A stretch of DNA of 64,000 bases from Bryobacteraceae bacterium (GTDB taxonomy: Bacteria; Acidobacteriota; Terriglobia; Bryobacterales; Bryobacteraceae), in NCBI GenBank assembly GCA_019752335.1, contig JAIEMJ010000044.1, positions 54,627 to 118,626 on the forward strand, read 5' to 3'. Shown one piece after another: positions 1-8,346 of this stretch; positions within the stretch are counted from its first letter, which is position 1, and each line of letters begins with the position of its first letter. The position numbers and the translations under genes were made by a program. Below the pieces are notes generated by a model. That model saw only the letters and a list, made by a program, of their open reading frames with translations. It did no database searches and was not told the origin of the DNA.

Positions 1-360
1 CGGGACGCGCGTGCCCGGTAGGGCCTTTTGCTGCGGGAATTCGGGGTTAGGCTTCGCGCCGCAATCCCAGCGTTGGACTTCGGCGTAGGTCATTTCGCGA
101 ATGAGCGTGGGCGAACCGGCGGGGCCGACGCAGTGGACCGGGTTCATCTCCGGGTCATGCGAAACGACGAGGGCGTCGTCCTTAGTGACGGCGACGTCGA
201 GTTCGAGAACATCGACTCCGAGTCCAATCGCGTACTCAAAAGCGGGGAGCGAATTCTCCGGCAACCGGGCGCGCGCGCCGCGGTGGCCATGTACTTCTAT
301 CTTTTCGGCCAGCATCAAGGAGGAGCTTAGCAGCAGAACCAGAGTGAGTGGTGATCTCAT
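1..360 (-). CDS. Glycerophosphodiester phosphodiesterase, N-terminal part (runs off window)
   Basis: This family hydrolyses glycerophosphodiesters to glycerol-3-phosphate and an alcohol. Reading back from an ATG at 360, the protein opens with a hydrophobic signal segment (about residues 5-18). The GDPD signature follows at about residues 23-40: HGHRGARARLPENS. Then come ELDV and SHDPEMNPVHC, which match the metal-binding Glu/Asp and the catalytic His of the family. The frame stays open to position 1, so about 120 residues are present and the C-terminal half lies outside. It is probably exported. It ends the strand block that starts upstream with the polysaccharide export genes, but a 48-bp gap and an own start suggest a separate unit. 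Confidence 0.85.
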   Translation of the reverse strand, partial: MRSPLTLVLLLSSSLMLAEKIEVHGHRGARARLPENSLPAFEYAIGLGVDVLELDVAVTKDDALVVSHDPEMNPVHCVGPAGSPTLIREMTYAEVQRWDCGAKPNPEFPQQKALPGTRVP

Positions 361-408
361 CCCTTTGAGGATAGACGACGAAAGTTTCAGTCTGGTGTCG
401 GCCTGGGC

Positions 409-1275
409 TTACTCCGGCTTCGAATAGTAGTAGCTGTGATAGTAGGTGTACTTGGAGTACAGTTCGCCGCGGCGCGCGCCGTTGGCGATGATGCCGAGCA
501 TGTTGTTTTCGCACAGGGACTGCATGGCGCGAGTAACAGAGTCGATGGTGGTGTGGCCAAGGCGCACGACGAGCACGGTGCCGTCGGACATCGTGGAGAG
601 CAGGTTAGCGTCGGCGGCGAACAGCAGCGGCGGGCTGTCGAGCACTACCCAACTGAAGAGCTTGGGCAACATGTCGAGGAGTTGCTTTACTTCGCGCAGG
701 TTGAGCAATTCGAGCGGATTGATGACGGCCTCGCCGGCGGGCATGATATAGAGATTGGTGCCGGCCACGCGCTTGATCACTTCCTCGAGGGTCGCTTTGC
801 CCATGAGGTAGTCGGTGATGCCGGGCGTCCGGTCCACCTGGAAGAGGTGATGGACGATGGGGCGGCGGAAGTCAAAGTCACAGAGGAGGGTGTTGTTGCC
901 GGCCAGGTGGGACTGAGCCAGCGCCAGGTTCACGGCAGCCAGGCTCTTGCCCTCCGCGGGCGAGGGCGACGTCACCACGATCGAATGAATCGGCTGGAGG
1001 CTCTGCATGTGGTTGAGGCGGGTCCGCAAGGTGCGGAACTCCTCAGTAGGGGCTTCGTGCGGACGCGCGGCGTCAATCAGGTGGGCTTCGGGCGCCGGAT
1101 TAAACGGCACTTCCTGAACCTTTTCGAGGAGACCCGCCAACATCGAGGTCTGCTCGGCCGACAGCGTAGTGTCCATCATCACCGAGCGGCGTGTGCCGTC
1201 GGGCGGGGCGAGCGCCGTGGGGTTGAAGCTGCCCGCCTGCTCAGCGCGGCGTAGCGCATCGTGAACTCGACTCAT
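409..1275 (-). CDS. CpsD/CapB-like bacterial tyrosine kinase (polysaccharide co-polymerase kinase)
   Basis: Cytoplasmic BY-kinase that autophosphorylates a C-terminal tyrosine cluster and controls export and chain length of a capsule or exopolysaccharide. Visible parts are a Walker A loop at residues 103-111 (SPSPAEGKS, where the usual PGEGKS glycine is Ala), Walker A' at 130-139 (LLCDFDFRRP) and Walker B near 208-215 (WVVLDSPP). The tail is very tyrosine-rich (YSKYTYYHSYYYS, about 273-285). At 288 residues it is a stand-alone kinase. The transmembrane activator is the separate protein encoded just upstream (1319-2998), with a 43-bp gap. The family assignment is firm; the polymer it serves cannot be read from the window. 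Confidence 0.88.
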   Translation of the reverse strand: MSRVHDALRRAEQAGSFNPTALAPPDGTRRSVMMDTTLSAEQTSMLAGLLEKVQEVPFNPAPEAHLIDAARPHEAPTEEFRTLRTRLNHMQSLQPIHSIVVTSPSPAEGKSLAAVNLALAQSHLAGNNTLLCDFDFRRPIVHHLFQVDRTPGITDYLMGKATLEEVIKRVAGTNLYIMPAGEAVINPLELLNLREVKQLLDMLPKLFSWVVLDSPPLLFAADANLLSTMSDGTVLVVRLGHTTIDSVTRAMQSLCENNMLGIIANGARRGELYSKYTYYHSYYYSKPE

Positions 1276-1318
1276 GATTCCTCCGAAATAACTGTGTTGC
1301 GCATCTTAGGCCCGATTC

Positions 1319-2998
1319 TTAGGTCCGATTCGCGAAATAATAAACCACGGAGCCGGTCATGATGAGAATGCCGGCGAGGCAGGCGGTGGACCAAGCCAGC
1401 CAGGTGAGACGGCGGCGGCGGCGCACCACCAGGTCGTTCTCGAGCAGCGGGACGCTGCCCAGCACGGTCAGCTGAGTATAAGCGCGGACGTCCTTCAGGC
1501 TCTTGAGCGTCGTGTCTTTCATTTCGCGCGCGGCGACGATGAACATGCCAATCAGGGCGCCGATGCCCAAGCCGGCCCCGACGATGAAGTAGCGATTCGG
1601 CTCGGTGGGCTGTTGCGGCGTGTTGGCCGGATCGAGCAGTTCGAGCGTTTCACTCTGCTTGCGGTTGTTCAGTTGCACTTGGGTCTTCGAAATTTCCGAC
1701 TTCTTCGAAGTCTCCTCGTACTGTTCCTTGGCCAGGGCGCGCTCGCGCAGCAGTTCGTCGTACTTGGCTTCGCCGACCGGAGTGGCGGAAATCTGGGCCT
1801 GCAGGCTCCGCGATTGCGTCGCTGCGGCGTTATAGTCCTGTTGCAGGGTTTCTGTTTCCACGCGCTTCGCTTCAATCATGCTCTGCGTGGAAGCGATTTG
1901 CGCTTCGATCTCGCGGACTTCGCGGACCTGGGCGCCGGACATGCCCCGCGGCTTCTCCGGGGTGGGAGCGGGAGCGGCTTTCTTGGTCTCGTCTTCGCTG
2001 GCCACGATGTCCCGGCGGCGCTTCAGGACGGCCAGTTCGCTCTTGCGGCGCTGGACGTCTGGATGATTTTCCCGGTACTGCTCCAGAAGCGCGGCCAGAT
2101 TGGTCTCGGCCGAGAGAATGTCGCGCTCAATGCTGGCCAGACGGTCGCTGGTGGCCCGCTCGCGCTGTTCGCGCTGTTCGGACTGAATGGCGATCGGCTG
2201 GCTCGATTGCCGCAACTGGTCTTTCAGGATGCTCAAGCGGCTTTCGAACAGCATCTTATCCTGGGCGGCGCGTTGGATGCCGCTGTTCAGGTTGCCCATG
2301 CGCGCCTCAATGGCTTGCAACTGGCTCAGCGACGCGCTGATCTGCTCCGGCAGGCGGCCCTGGTTCTGGACGCGGAAAGCGGTCAAGCGGTTGTCGATGT
2401 CCTCCAACCGCTTTTTGCGGGCGTCCAGTTGCTCGTTAAAGAAGTCGTCAGCCGAGGTCATCTGTGTGTTCTGCGTGCGCAGGTTGGCGTCGATGAACTT
2501 GGTTACCAGTTCCTGGCAGACCTTCTGAGCCAGCAGCCGGTCACTATAGGAAAACGAGATGCGGAAGGCGTTGACGCGTTCACTGGCCTGAGTGGCCAGC
2601 AGGCCGACGCCGCCGATCTTGATGTCCTTGCGCATCATTTCCACGACGTCTTCGTTGGGCAGGCGCTTGCGATCGCGCGGATAGAGTTGTAGGGAGTTGA
2701 TGATGTTGGTGAGCGCGGTACGGCTGAGGATTTCGTTGGCCATGCTGCTGACGCGCTGCGACATTTCGGCGTTGATGACCTGGGGCGCCATGCGCTCGCT
2801 CACCTGCGACGGGGTAACGCGAATCATGGCGCTCGACACATAGGTATCAGGCCAGAGGAAGGCCACTACCACCGAAATCACCAGGGCGGCAAACATTGGC
2901 CCTAACATCCAGGCGCGATGGCGGCGCAGGACGTCGATGTAATCTTCCATATCCAGCGCGCGGCGCGGGATGGCAAACGGATCTTGTAAAGGTTGCAT
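1319..2998 (-). CDS. Wzz/GumC-like chain-length determinant and kinase activator
   Basis: Inner-membrane polysaccharide co-polymerase of 559 residues. A short cytoplasmic N-terminus (IDVLRRHRAW, about 22-31) leads into a transmembrane helix at about 33-52. A large periplasmic region follows, with long Gln/Arg/Glu-rich coiled coils at about 180-440. A second helix sits at about 535-553, preceded by a basic stretch RRRRRL. The proline-rich segment before TM2 (DPANTPQQPTEPNRY) is typical of GumC/Wzc-type proteins. It lacks its own kinase domain, which is supplied by the next gene. It lies 20 bp after the outer-membrane export gene, so the three genes form an operon. Confidence 0.87.
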   Translation of the reverse strand: MQPLQDPFAIPRRALDMEDYIDVLRRHRAWMLGPMFAALVISVVVAFLWPDTYVSSAMIRVTPSQVSERMAPQVINAEMSQRVSSMANEILSRTALTNIINSLQLYPRDRKRLPNEDVVEMMRKDIKIGGVGLLATQASERVNAFRISFSYSDRLLAQKVCQELVTKFIDANLRTQNTQMTSADDFFNEQLDARKKRLEDIDNRLTAFRVQNQGRLPEQISASLSQLQAIEARMGNLNSGIQRAAQDKMLFESRLSILKDQLRQSSQPIAIQSEQREQRERATSDRLASIERDILSAETNLAALLEQYRENHPDVQRRKSELAVLKRRRDIVASEDETKKAAPAPTPEKPRGMSGAQVREVREIEAQIASTQSMIEAKRVETETLQQDYNAAATQSRSLQAQISATPVGEAKYDELLRERALAKEQYEETSKKSEISKTQVQLNNRKQSETLELLDPANTPQQPTEPNRYFIVGAGLGIGALIGMFIVAAREMKDTTLKSLKDVRAYTQLTVLGSVPLLENDLVVRRRRRLTWLAWSTACLAGILIMTGSVVYYFANRT

Positions 2999-3018
2999 AC
3001 GTCTTGGTCCTCCGGCAG

Positions 3019-3702
3019 CTACCGAACGATAATCTGGTCGCCCGGCAACAATTCGATGTTCTGTTCCATCTTCTTCCCCCGGGTGACCTCCTTGTAGTTA
3101 AACTTGATCACTTGGCCCTTGCGAATGATCCGGATGTCCTTCTCATTCGCGAACTCCTGCAGGCCACCAGCCAGGCCGAGCGCCTCCAGCACGGTGAGCT
3201 TCGAAACCAGGGGGAACGAGCCCGCCCGATTCACTTGGCCCTGCACGTAATACTTCTTGCTGCGAACGTCCTGCACGGAGACGGCTACCTGCGGGCGGTT
3301 CATCACCGTTTCGAGGGCCGTTACCACCTTTGCTTCGAGTTGCTTTGGCGTAGACCCGCCAGCTTCAATCTCGCCCACCAGCGGCATGCTGATCTTGCCA
3401 TCCGGCCGGACGACATAGAGAGCAGACATCTCCTGTTCGCGCCAAACGCGAATGGCGATGATGTCTTCCGGGCCGATAACGTAGGAACGCGGATCCACGG
3501 CGGCGCCGGCGACTTTCGACAGATCTTCCTTCTTCAGGTCAAGATCCGGCGCCACCGGTATCGGTGTCACGTCGGTCTTACTCTTTTCCTTTTTCGGGGT
3601 CTTGTCGACCTGCTGCGCTCCGGCAAGGCAGCCGGCAGCAGAAAACAAGAGAGCGCAATAGGCCAACCCATAGGCCGGGACACGGCCCAAACTGATCCTC
3701 AT
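3019..3702 (-). CDS. Wza-like polysaccharide biosynthesis/export protein
   Basis: Secreted protein forming the periplasmic/outer-membrane channel for the polymer. The ATG at 3702 is chosen because a GGAGGAG ribosome site lies 8 bases upstream; a TTG 33 bases further up would add a poor leader. The N-terminus is a signal peptide (residues 1-30) ending either in a lipobox-like SAAGC or at AGA-QQ. A polysaccharide-export domain follows (YVIGPEDIIAIRVW ... ISMPLVGEIEAGG), then a SLBB-type repeat (YYVQGQVNRAGSFPL ... LGLAGGLQEFA). At about 227 residues it is shorter than E. coli Wza and lacks the C-terminal amphipathic helix, as in many acidobacterial homologues. First gene of the export operon. 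Confidence 0.87.
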   Translation of the reverse strand: MRISLGRVPAYGLAYCALLFSAAGCLAGAQQVDKTPKKEKSKTDVTPIPVAPDLDLKKEDLSKVAGAAVDPRSYVIGPEDIIAIRVWREQEMSALYVVRPDGKISMPLVGEIEAGGSTPKQLEAKVVTALETVMNRPQVAVSVQDVRSKKYYVQGQVNRAGSFPLVSKLTVLEALGLAGGLQEFANEKDIRIIRKGQVIKFNYKEVTRGKKMEQNIELLPGDQIIVR

Positions 3703-3764
3703 CCGCAAAACTCCTCCGCCAACAAATCCAAGCAATGTCTCACTTGAAAAGATACAACATCTTG

Positions 3765-3770
3765 ATTATA
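3765..3770 (-). promoter_or_regulatory. Possible -10 box for the polysaccharide export operon
   Basis: TATAAT on the minus strand, 63 bases before the Wza-like ATG. An AAGAT-ACAAC-ATCTT inverted repeat lies just downstream at about 3749-3763, where a regulator could bind. No convincing -35 box is visible, so this is tentative. Confidence 0.3.
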
Positions 3771-3851
3771 TGTCAGTTTAGCCGATTTGGCAGCCCCGGC
3801 GGCGGTACCTGCCGGCTGGCGGTCCTAGGCTGAGTGCGGTACTAATGAGAA

Positions 3852-4262
3852 ATGCCGTACTTCCTGGCCAAAACCGAAGCCTCCGTCTACTCGATTTCCG
3901 ACCTCGAACGCGACCAGCGAACCACCTGGGACGGGGTTCGCAACGCCCAGGCGCTGGGCGCCATTCGGACGATGCGGCCCGGCGACCGCGTGTTCATCTA
4001 CCACAGCACCGGCGAATCTTCGATTGTCGGGCTGGCCAAAGTGGCGTCTGAGCCGCGACCGGACCCGAAGGATGCCAAGCTGACGGTGGTGGATCTGGAG
4101 TTCGTTTCGCAACTCACCCCGCCCACGGCGCTGGCCGAAATCAAAGGCAGCGGCCTTTTCGCGGACTTCGCGCTGGTGCGCCAAAGCCGCCTCTCCACCA
4201 TGGCCGTGCCCGACGCTTTCGTCGCCTGGCTCCGGCAGCGCTACCCGAAATCGAAGATCTGA
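3852..4262 (+). CDS. EVE domain protein
   Basis: Single-domain protein of 136 residues. The N-terminal MPYFLAKTEAS, then WDGVRNAQA and MRPGDRVFIYHS, are the core EVE/PUA-like signature shared with thymocyte nuclear protein 1 homologues. EVE domains recognise modified bases in RNA or DNA; the substrate of the bacterial stand-alone versions is generally not known. Length is normal for the family. It is transcribed alone, divergent from the polysaccharide operon, and overlaps the end of the converging gene at 4241 by 22 bp. Confidence 0.9.
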   Translation: MPYFLAKTEASVYSISDLERDQRTTWDGVRNAQALGAIRTMRPGDRVFIYHSTGESSIVGLAKVASEPRPDPKDAKLTVVDLEFVSQLTPPTALAEIKGSGLFADFALVRQSRLSTMAVPDAFVAWLRQRYPKSKI

Positions 4263-5128
4263 CCGATTCCGCGGGCCTCCGCGGCGGCCAGAATCGCCCG
4301 CGCGATCGCGGCGTCCTGCGCCGCATGGCCCACTGACTTGAAGACGGTGACCTCATCGCGGGTCTGCCGGCCCGGATGGTGGCCACTGACGACTTCACCC
4401 AATTCGGCGTCAATCGGCACCTCGCCTTGCAGTTCGCCCGCTTCGGCGCGCGCGCTGTCGCGGCAATCGACGATGACCGTGGCCAGGGCCATGGTCTCGG
4501 CGTCCAGTTCGCGCAGATCCGGACGATAGGAGCCAATCGCATTGATGTGGATTCCCGGTGCGAGATGCCGCGCGGCGAAGACGGGCGTCGCCGAGTTGGT
4601 CGCCGTAACGACGATATCCGCGCCTTCGAGGGCCGCGGCGGGATCCTCGCCGCGACGAACCACGCGGACCTCCCCGATGTCGCGCACAGCACGCACCCCA
4701 GCAATCTGCTGGGCCGACTGTCCACCCGCGCCAAACACCGTGAGCACGCGCGCGTCGGCCCGGGCCAACAGACTGGTGGCCAGTCCGGTGGCGGCGCCGG
4801 TGCGCAACGCCGTCAGCGCGCGGCCATCGAGCAGGGCGAGGGGTTGGCCGGTGGCGGGATCGAGCACCAGCACCGCGCCCTGAATCGCGTCGAGCCCGCG
4901 GAGACGGTTACCCGGGTAGACGGAGACCACCTTCACGGCAAGAGCGCCGCCGCCATCGGGCAAGTAGGCCGGCATGGTGAGCACAACGCCGCCGGGCGTG
5001 GGCGTCGCCACGCGCGGCGCCACCGTAGCGGCGCCCGACGAGATCTGCTCGAACGCCACGCGCATGGCCGCAATCGCGTCGGGCATGCTCACCGCTTCGG
5101 CAATCTGGGAGCCGGTGAGAATTCTCAC
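4241..5128 (-). CDS. Ornithine cyclodeaminase / mu-crystallin family protein
   Basis: NAD(P)-binding protein of 295 residues. The Rossmann glycine motif is VFGAGGQSAQQI (about 129-140), and the family active-site segments KVVSVYPGN and LDGRALTALRTGA are present. Members include ornithine cyclodeaminase, alanine dehydrogenase-like imine reductases and ketimine reductases, so substrate cannot be assigned. Translation starts at GTG 5128, directly after the TAA of the acyltransferase gene (5129), which indicates coupling in one transcript. Hydroxyectoine degradation uses a member of this family (EutC), but the other candidate pathway genes are 33 kb away. Confidence 0.82.
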   Translation of the reverse strand: MRILTGSQIAEAVSMPDAIAAMRVAFEQISSGAATVAPRVATPTPGGVVLTMPAYLPDGGGALAVKVVSVYPGNRLRGLDAIQGAVLVLDPATGQPLALLDGRALTALRTGAATGLATSLLARADARVLTVFGAGGQSAQQIAGVRAVRDIGEVRVVRRGEDPAAALEGADIVVTATNSATPVFAARHLAPGIHINAIGSYRPDLRELDAETMALATVIVDCRDSARAEAGELQGEVPIDAELGEVVSGHHPGRQTRDEVTVFKSVGHAAQDAAIARAILAAAEARGIGQIFDFG

Positions 5129-6190
5129 TTACAACCTCACGAAGATGCCGCGCCGGTATAAGAGCCACGCGACACCGTAAAGTAAGACAACTTGCGCGAG
5201 GGCGGCCGTTAGCGAGCCGAGGCGTAAGTCAGTAAATAGGCCGGAATAGAAGTGGCTCCAGAGCCAGGGTCCGGCGCCGGTAAGGCTGAGTAGCTTGCCG
5301 AGCAGACCGGATAAGACAAACATCACGATGGCGTTGCTGCCGTAGATGCGCAGCGGGGTGAAAGAAAATGCATGGACGTCACACAGCCAATAGAAAGTAG
5401 CGAGGCTAAGCGAGGCGAGTCCCGCCATCAGCAGCGTGTAGGACGGCGTCCACAGGCTCTTGTTGATGGGGATCCAGGGATCGAGAAATAGTCCGGCGAG
5501 TAAGAGTAAGTTTCCCGAAAAATAGAGCCAGGCTACTTTTTCGAGCGGCGCCTTCGGCGAGCGGACTAAGTAACCCGCCAGCGCACCCAACAAGCAACTG
5601 GCGATGGCGGGCAGAGTACTGACGATGCCCTCCGGATCCCAGACTTTGGTATTCACCCACATATGCCCCGCAAGCCAAAGCGAATCCATGGAGCGCGCAT
5701 AGTTATTGTGGATAGACCAGGGGTCGGCGTAGCCATGCCCGGTCATCAGCACCGTGTAGAAGACGAGTAACACCGCCACCGCGACGGCCAGCCCGCGCGT
5801 CGAAGTCAGCAGGAAGATCGCCGCCGCGAGTAAGTAGCAAATCCCGATGCGCTGCAGGACGCCGGGGATCCGCACGTGGGCGAAGTCAAAGAGCGGCACC
5901 AGATTCAGGAACAGGCCGAGGCCCAAGATGGCTGCGCCCCGCCGCAGTGTATGCAGATACAGCTTCGCGCGATCGGCGCCCGCCTCCACGCGCCGGGCGA
6001 AGGAGAAGGTGAGCGAAAGGCCCACCATCCACAGGAAAAAGGGGAAGACCAGGTCAGTAAACGTCCAGCCGTGCCACACGGCGTGGCGCAGTGGCGGAAA
6101 GACGTGCGCCCAGGAGCCAGGATTGTTTACCAGGATCATCGACGCGATGGTGGCGCCGCGCAGGACGTCGAGAGAAACAAGCCGGGGCAT
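5129..6190 (-). CDS. DUF5009 / heparan-alpha-glucosaminide acetyltransferase-like membrane protein
   Basis: Polytopic membrane protein of 353 residues. It opens with the diagnostic motif LVSLDVLRGATIASMILVNN, followed by FPPLRHAVWHGWTFTDLVFPFFLW and GVLQRIGICYLLAAAI, which are hallmarks of the HGSNAT-like (COG4299) family. About ten hydrophobic helices are visible. The family transfers acyl groups to sugars across the membrane in eukaryotes; the bacterial substrate is unknown. The start is set at ATG 6190 because the preceding in-frame residues have no membrane or family character. It is followed without gap by the cyclodeaminase-like gene. Confidence 0.82.
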   Translation of the reverse strand: MPRLVSLDVLRGATIASMILVNNPGSWAHVFPPLRHAVWHGWTFTDLVFPFFLWMVGLSLTFSFARRVEAGADRAKLYLHTLRRGAAILGLGLFLNLVPLFDFAHVRIPGVLQRIGICYLLAAAIFLLTSTRGLAVAVAVLLVFYTVLMTGHGYADPWSIHNNYARSMDSLWLAGHMWVNTKVWDPEGIVSTLPAIASCLLGALAGYLVRSPKAPLEKVAWLYFSGNLLLLAGLFLDPWIPINKSLWTPSYTLLMAGLASLSLATFYWLCDVHAFSFTPLRIYGSNAIVMFVLSGLLGKLLSLTGAGPWLWSHFYSGLFTDLRLGSLTAALAQVVLLYGVAWLLYRRGIFVRL

Positions 6191-6205
6191 GCTTTTGAGG
6201 ATACG

Positions 6206-6508
6206 ATGAGTAACATGGCCTTGGGCGTACTGGTGTACGGCGACAATCACCTGATCTTGCGGGGACCGCGGCCCAGCCTGCGGGAGGCGCGCCAACTGGC
6301 GGGCCACTACGGCCTGTCGCTGACGCAGATTGGTTCGCCGGCGGACGGCGGCGTCTGGTCCATTTCCGTGCGCGAGTTTCGCGAGAATTTGGAGTGGGCG
6401 GTGAGGCTCACCGCGGAGTCCGCCACCACGCCGGCGGTGGAAGAGTTACTGGCGGGCCTGGCCCAACGGGGCATCGAAATTACAGAGGAGAGCGCATGCG
6501 CGTCTTAG
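6206..6508 (+). CDS. Small hypothetical protein, 100 residues
   Basis: No family recognised. The protein has a sugar- or phosphate-binding look in its first half (GVLVYGDNHLILRGPRPS) and a C-terminal half rich in Glu and Ala, and is probably soluble. Its start is only 15 bp from the divergent acyltransferase start, so the promoters of one or both must lie inside the other gene. Its last 13 bases overlap the start of the aminopeptidase gene, which suggests the two are co-translated. An alternative start is the ATG at 6215. Confidence 0.6.
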   Translation: MSNMALGVLVYGDNHLILRGPRPSLREARQLAGHYGLSLTQIGSPADGGVWSISVREFRENLEWAVRLTAESATTPAVEELLAGLAQRGIEITEESACAS

Positions 6509-8301
6509 TAGTCATCATCGGATTGTTCACTCTGGCCGGCTGTCGGCCCCCTTTGACGCGGACCGACATCCACTCCTACGCGCAACCGGAACTCGCCCGC
6601 GTGCGCCACATCGAGCTCGACCTCGACGTCCTCTTCGGCCAGCGCCAGTTGGCTGGGTCGGCGACGCTCAGCGTAGAGGGCCCCGGGCCGTTGACGCTCG
6701 ACACTCGCGGACTCGCCATCGAACGCGTAGAACTGTGGAACGCGACGCGACGCGCCTGGGATGCGGGTACGTTCACGCTGGGCGCGAGTGATCCGGTGCT
6801 CGGGGCGCCCCTCGAAATTCCGCTCACTGCCCCAGACCAGGGCGTGCGAGTCTACTATCGCACCAGTCCGCAAGCGACGGCGCTCCAGTGGCTCGATCCG
6901 CCGCAGACCGCCGGCAAGAAGTGGCCGCTGCTGTTCACGCAATCCGAGTCGATCTACGCGCGCACCTGGATTCCCTTACAGGATTCGCCCGGCATTCGCG
7001 TCACCTATAAGGCGCGCATCCGCACCGCGCGCGAACTCACCGCCGTGATGAGCGCCGATAATTCGAAGAACCGTCCGCGCACGGGAGAATACGTCTTCGA
7101 CATGCCGCAGCGGATTCCGCCCTACCTGATCGCCATCGCCGTGGGTGACCTCGAATATCGCGCCCTCTCGAATCGTACGGGCGTCTACGCCGAGCCCGCC
7201 ACCGTGGAACTCGCCGCGAAGGAATTCTCCGACACCGAACGCATGGTGGGCGCCATCGAAGCGATGTACGGCCCCTACCGCTGGCAGCAGTACGACATCT
7301 TCGTCGGGCCGCCCAGCTTTCCCATCGGCGGCATGGAGAATCCCCGGCTGACGTTCGCCACGCCCACGGTGCTCGCCGGCGACAAGAGCCTCGTCGGCCT
7401 GATCGCGCATGAACTGGCGCACTCCTGGTCCGGCAATCTCGTCTCGAACGCTACCTGGCGGGACCTGTGGCTGAACGAAGGCTTCACCACGTATCTCGAG
7501 AACCGGATTCAGGAGAAGCTTTACGGGCGCGAGCGGGCGGAGAAGGAGTTCGCCATCGAAGTGGGCGAATTGCGCGAGGAGATGAAGCGCTTGGCCCCGC
7601 GCGACCAGATCCTGTGGGTGAATCTCGACGGGCGCGATCCCGAGGAGGGCTTTACGCAGGTGCCGTACGTGAAGGGGGCGCTGCTGCTGCGAACGCTGGA
7701 ACGCGAAGTGGGCCGCGAAAAGTGGGACGCCTTCTTGCGCGAGTATTTCGCGCGCTTCGCCTTCGAAAGCATTACGACGTCTACGTTTCTCGATTTTCTT
7801 CGTCTGCGCCTGCCCGAGTCGGTGGGAGTCGACGTGAGCCAATGGGTTTACGCGAGCGGCTTGCCCGACGGCGCCGCCTTGCCCGCGCCCGGCGTCTTCG
7901 CGGCCATCGACGCGGCCATCGTCAGCTTCGGGCAGAGCAAGACCTTTTCCACCGAGGGGTGGAGCACGCAGGATTGGCTTCGTTTTTTGCGCGGACTCCC
8001 CGAAGACACCGCCGGACCCGCCATGACGCGCTTGGACGAAGCCTACAAGTTCTCGGCGACCGGTAATTCGGAGATTCTCACGCAATGGCTGCGCATGTCG
8101 ATTCGCGCGGGCTATGAGCCGGGGCTGGCCCGGTTAGAGCCGTTCTTGCTGTCCGTGGGGCGCCAGAAGATGTTGCGTCCGCTTTACACGGAACTCGCGC
8201 GAACGGAGGCGGGCAAAGCGAAAGCGCGGGAGATTTTCGGACGCGCGCGGGCAGGCTATCACCCACTTGCGGCGGCGATGGTCGCAAACCTCCTGAAATA
8301 G
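6496..8301 (+). CDS. M1 family metallo-aminopeptidase (LTA4 hydrolase-like), lipoprotein
   Basis: Zinc aminopeptidase of 601 residues. The signal peptide ends in a lipobox (LFTLAGC, Cys at about 15), so the enzyme is anchored in an envelope membrane. The substrate-anchoring GGMEN motif is at 278-282. The zinc site is complete: HELAH at 305-309 and the third ligand E328 in LWLNEGF. The proton donor region (QVPYVKGALLLRTLE) follows. The C-terminal helical domain with RAGYHPLAAAMV resembles the leukotriene-A4-hydrolase C-terminal domain, so it belongs to the LTA4H/aminopeptidase B branch. Likely role is trimming of imported or envelope peptides. Confidence 0.93.
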   Translation: MRVLVVIIGLFTLAGCRPPLTRTDIHSYAQPELARVRHIELDLDVLFGQRQLAGSATLSVEGPGPLTLDTRGLAIERVELWNATRRAWDAGTFTLGASDPVLGAPLEIPLTAPDQGVRVYYRTSPQATALQWLDPPQTAGKKWPLLFTQSESIYARTWIPLQDSPGIRVTYKARIRTARELTAVMSADNSKNRPRTGEYVFDMPQRIPPYLIAIAVGDLEYRALSNRTGVYAEPATVELAAKEFSDTERMVGAIEAMYGPYRWQQYDIFVGPPSFPIGGMENPRLTFATPTVLAGDKSLVGLIAHELAHSWSGNLVSNATWRDLWLNEGFTTYLENRIQEKLYGRERAEKEFAIEVGELREEMKRLAPRDQILWVNLDGRDPEEGFTQVPYVKGALLLRTLEREVGREKWDAFLREYFARFAFESITTSTFLDFLRLRLPESVGVDVSQWVYASGLPDGAALPAPGVFAAIDAAIVSFGQSKTFSTEGWSTQDWLRFLRGLPEDTAGPAMTRLDEAYKFSATGNSEILTQWLRMSIRAGYEPGLARLEPFLLSVGRQKMLRPLYTELARTEAGKAKAREIFGRARAGYHPLAAAMVANLLK

Positions 8302-8346
8302 CGCTCGTTGCTGTAGTGATCGGCCCCCGAAGCCGATAACTCAGAG

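Noticed and set aside
436..1254. Long + strand open frame opposite the tyrosine kinase
   Set aside because: It is antisense to a gene with clear motifs and has Val/Gly/His-rich shadow composition.
1613..2692. 359-codon + strand frame opposite the chain-length gene
   Set aside because: Antisense shadow; no signal, family or ribosome site.
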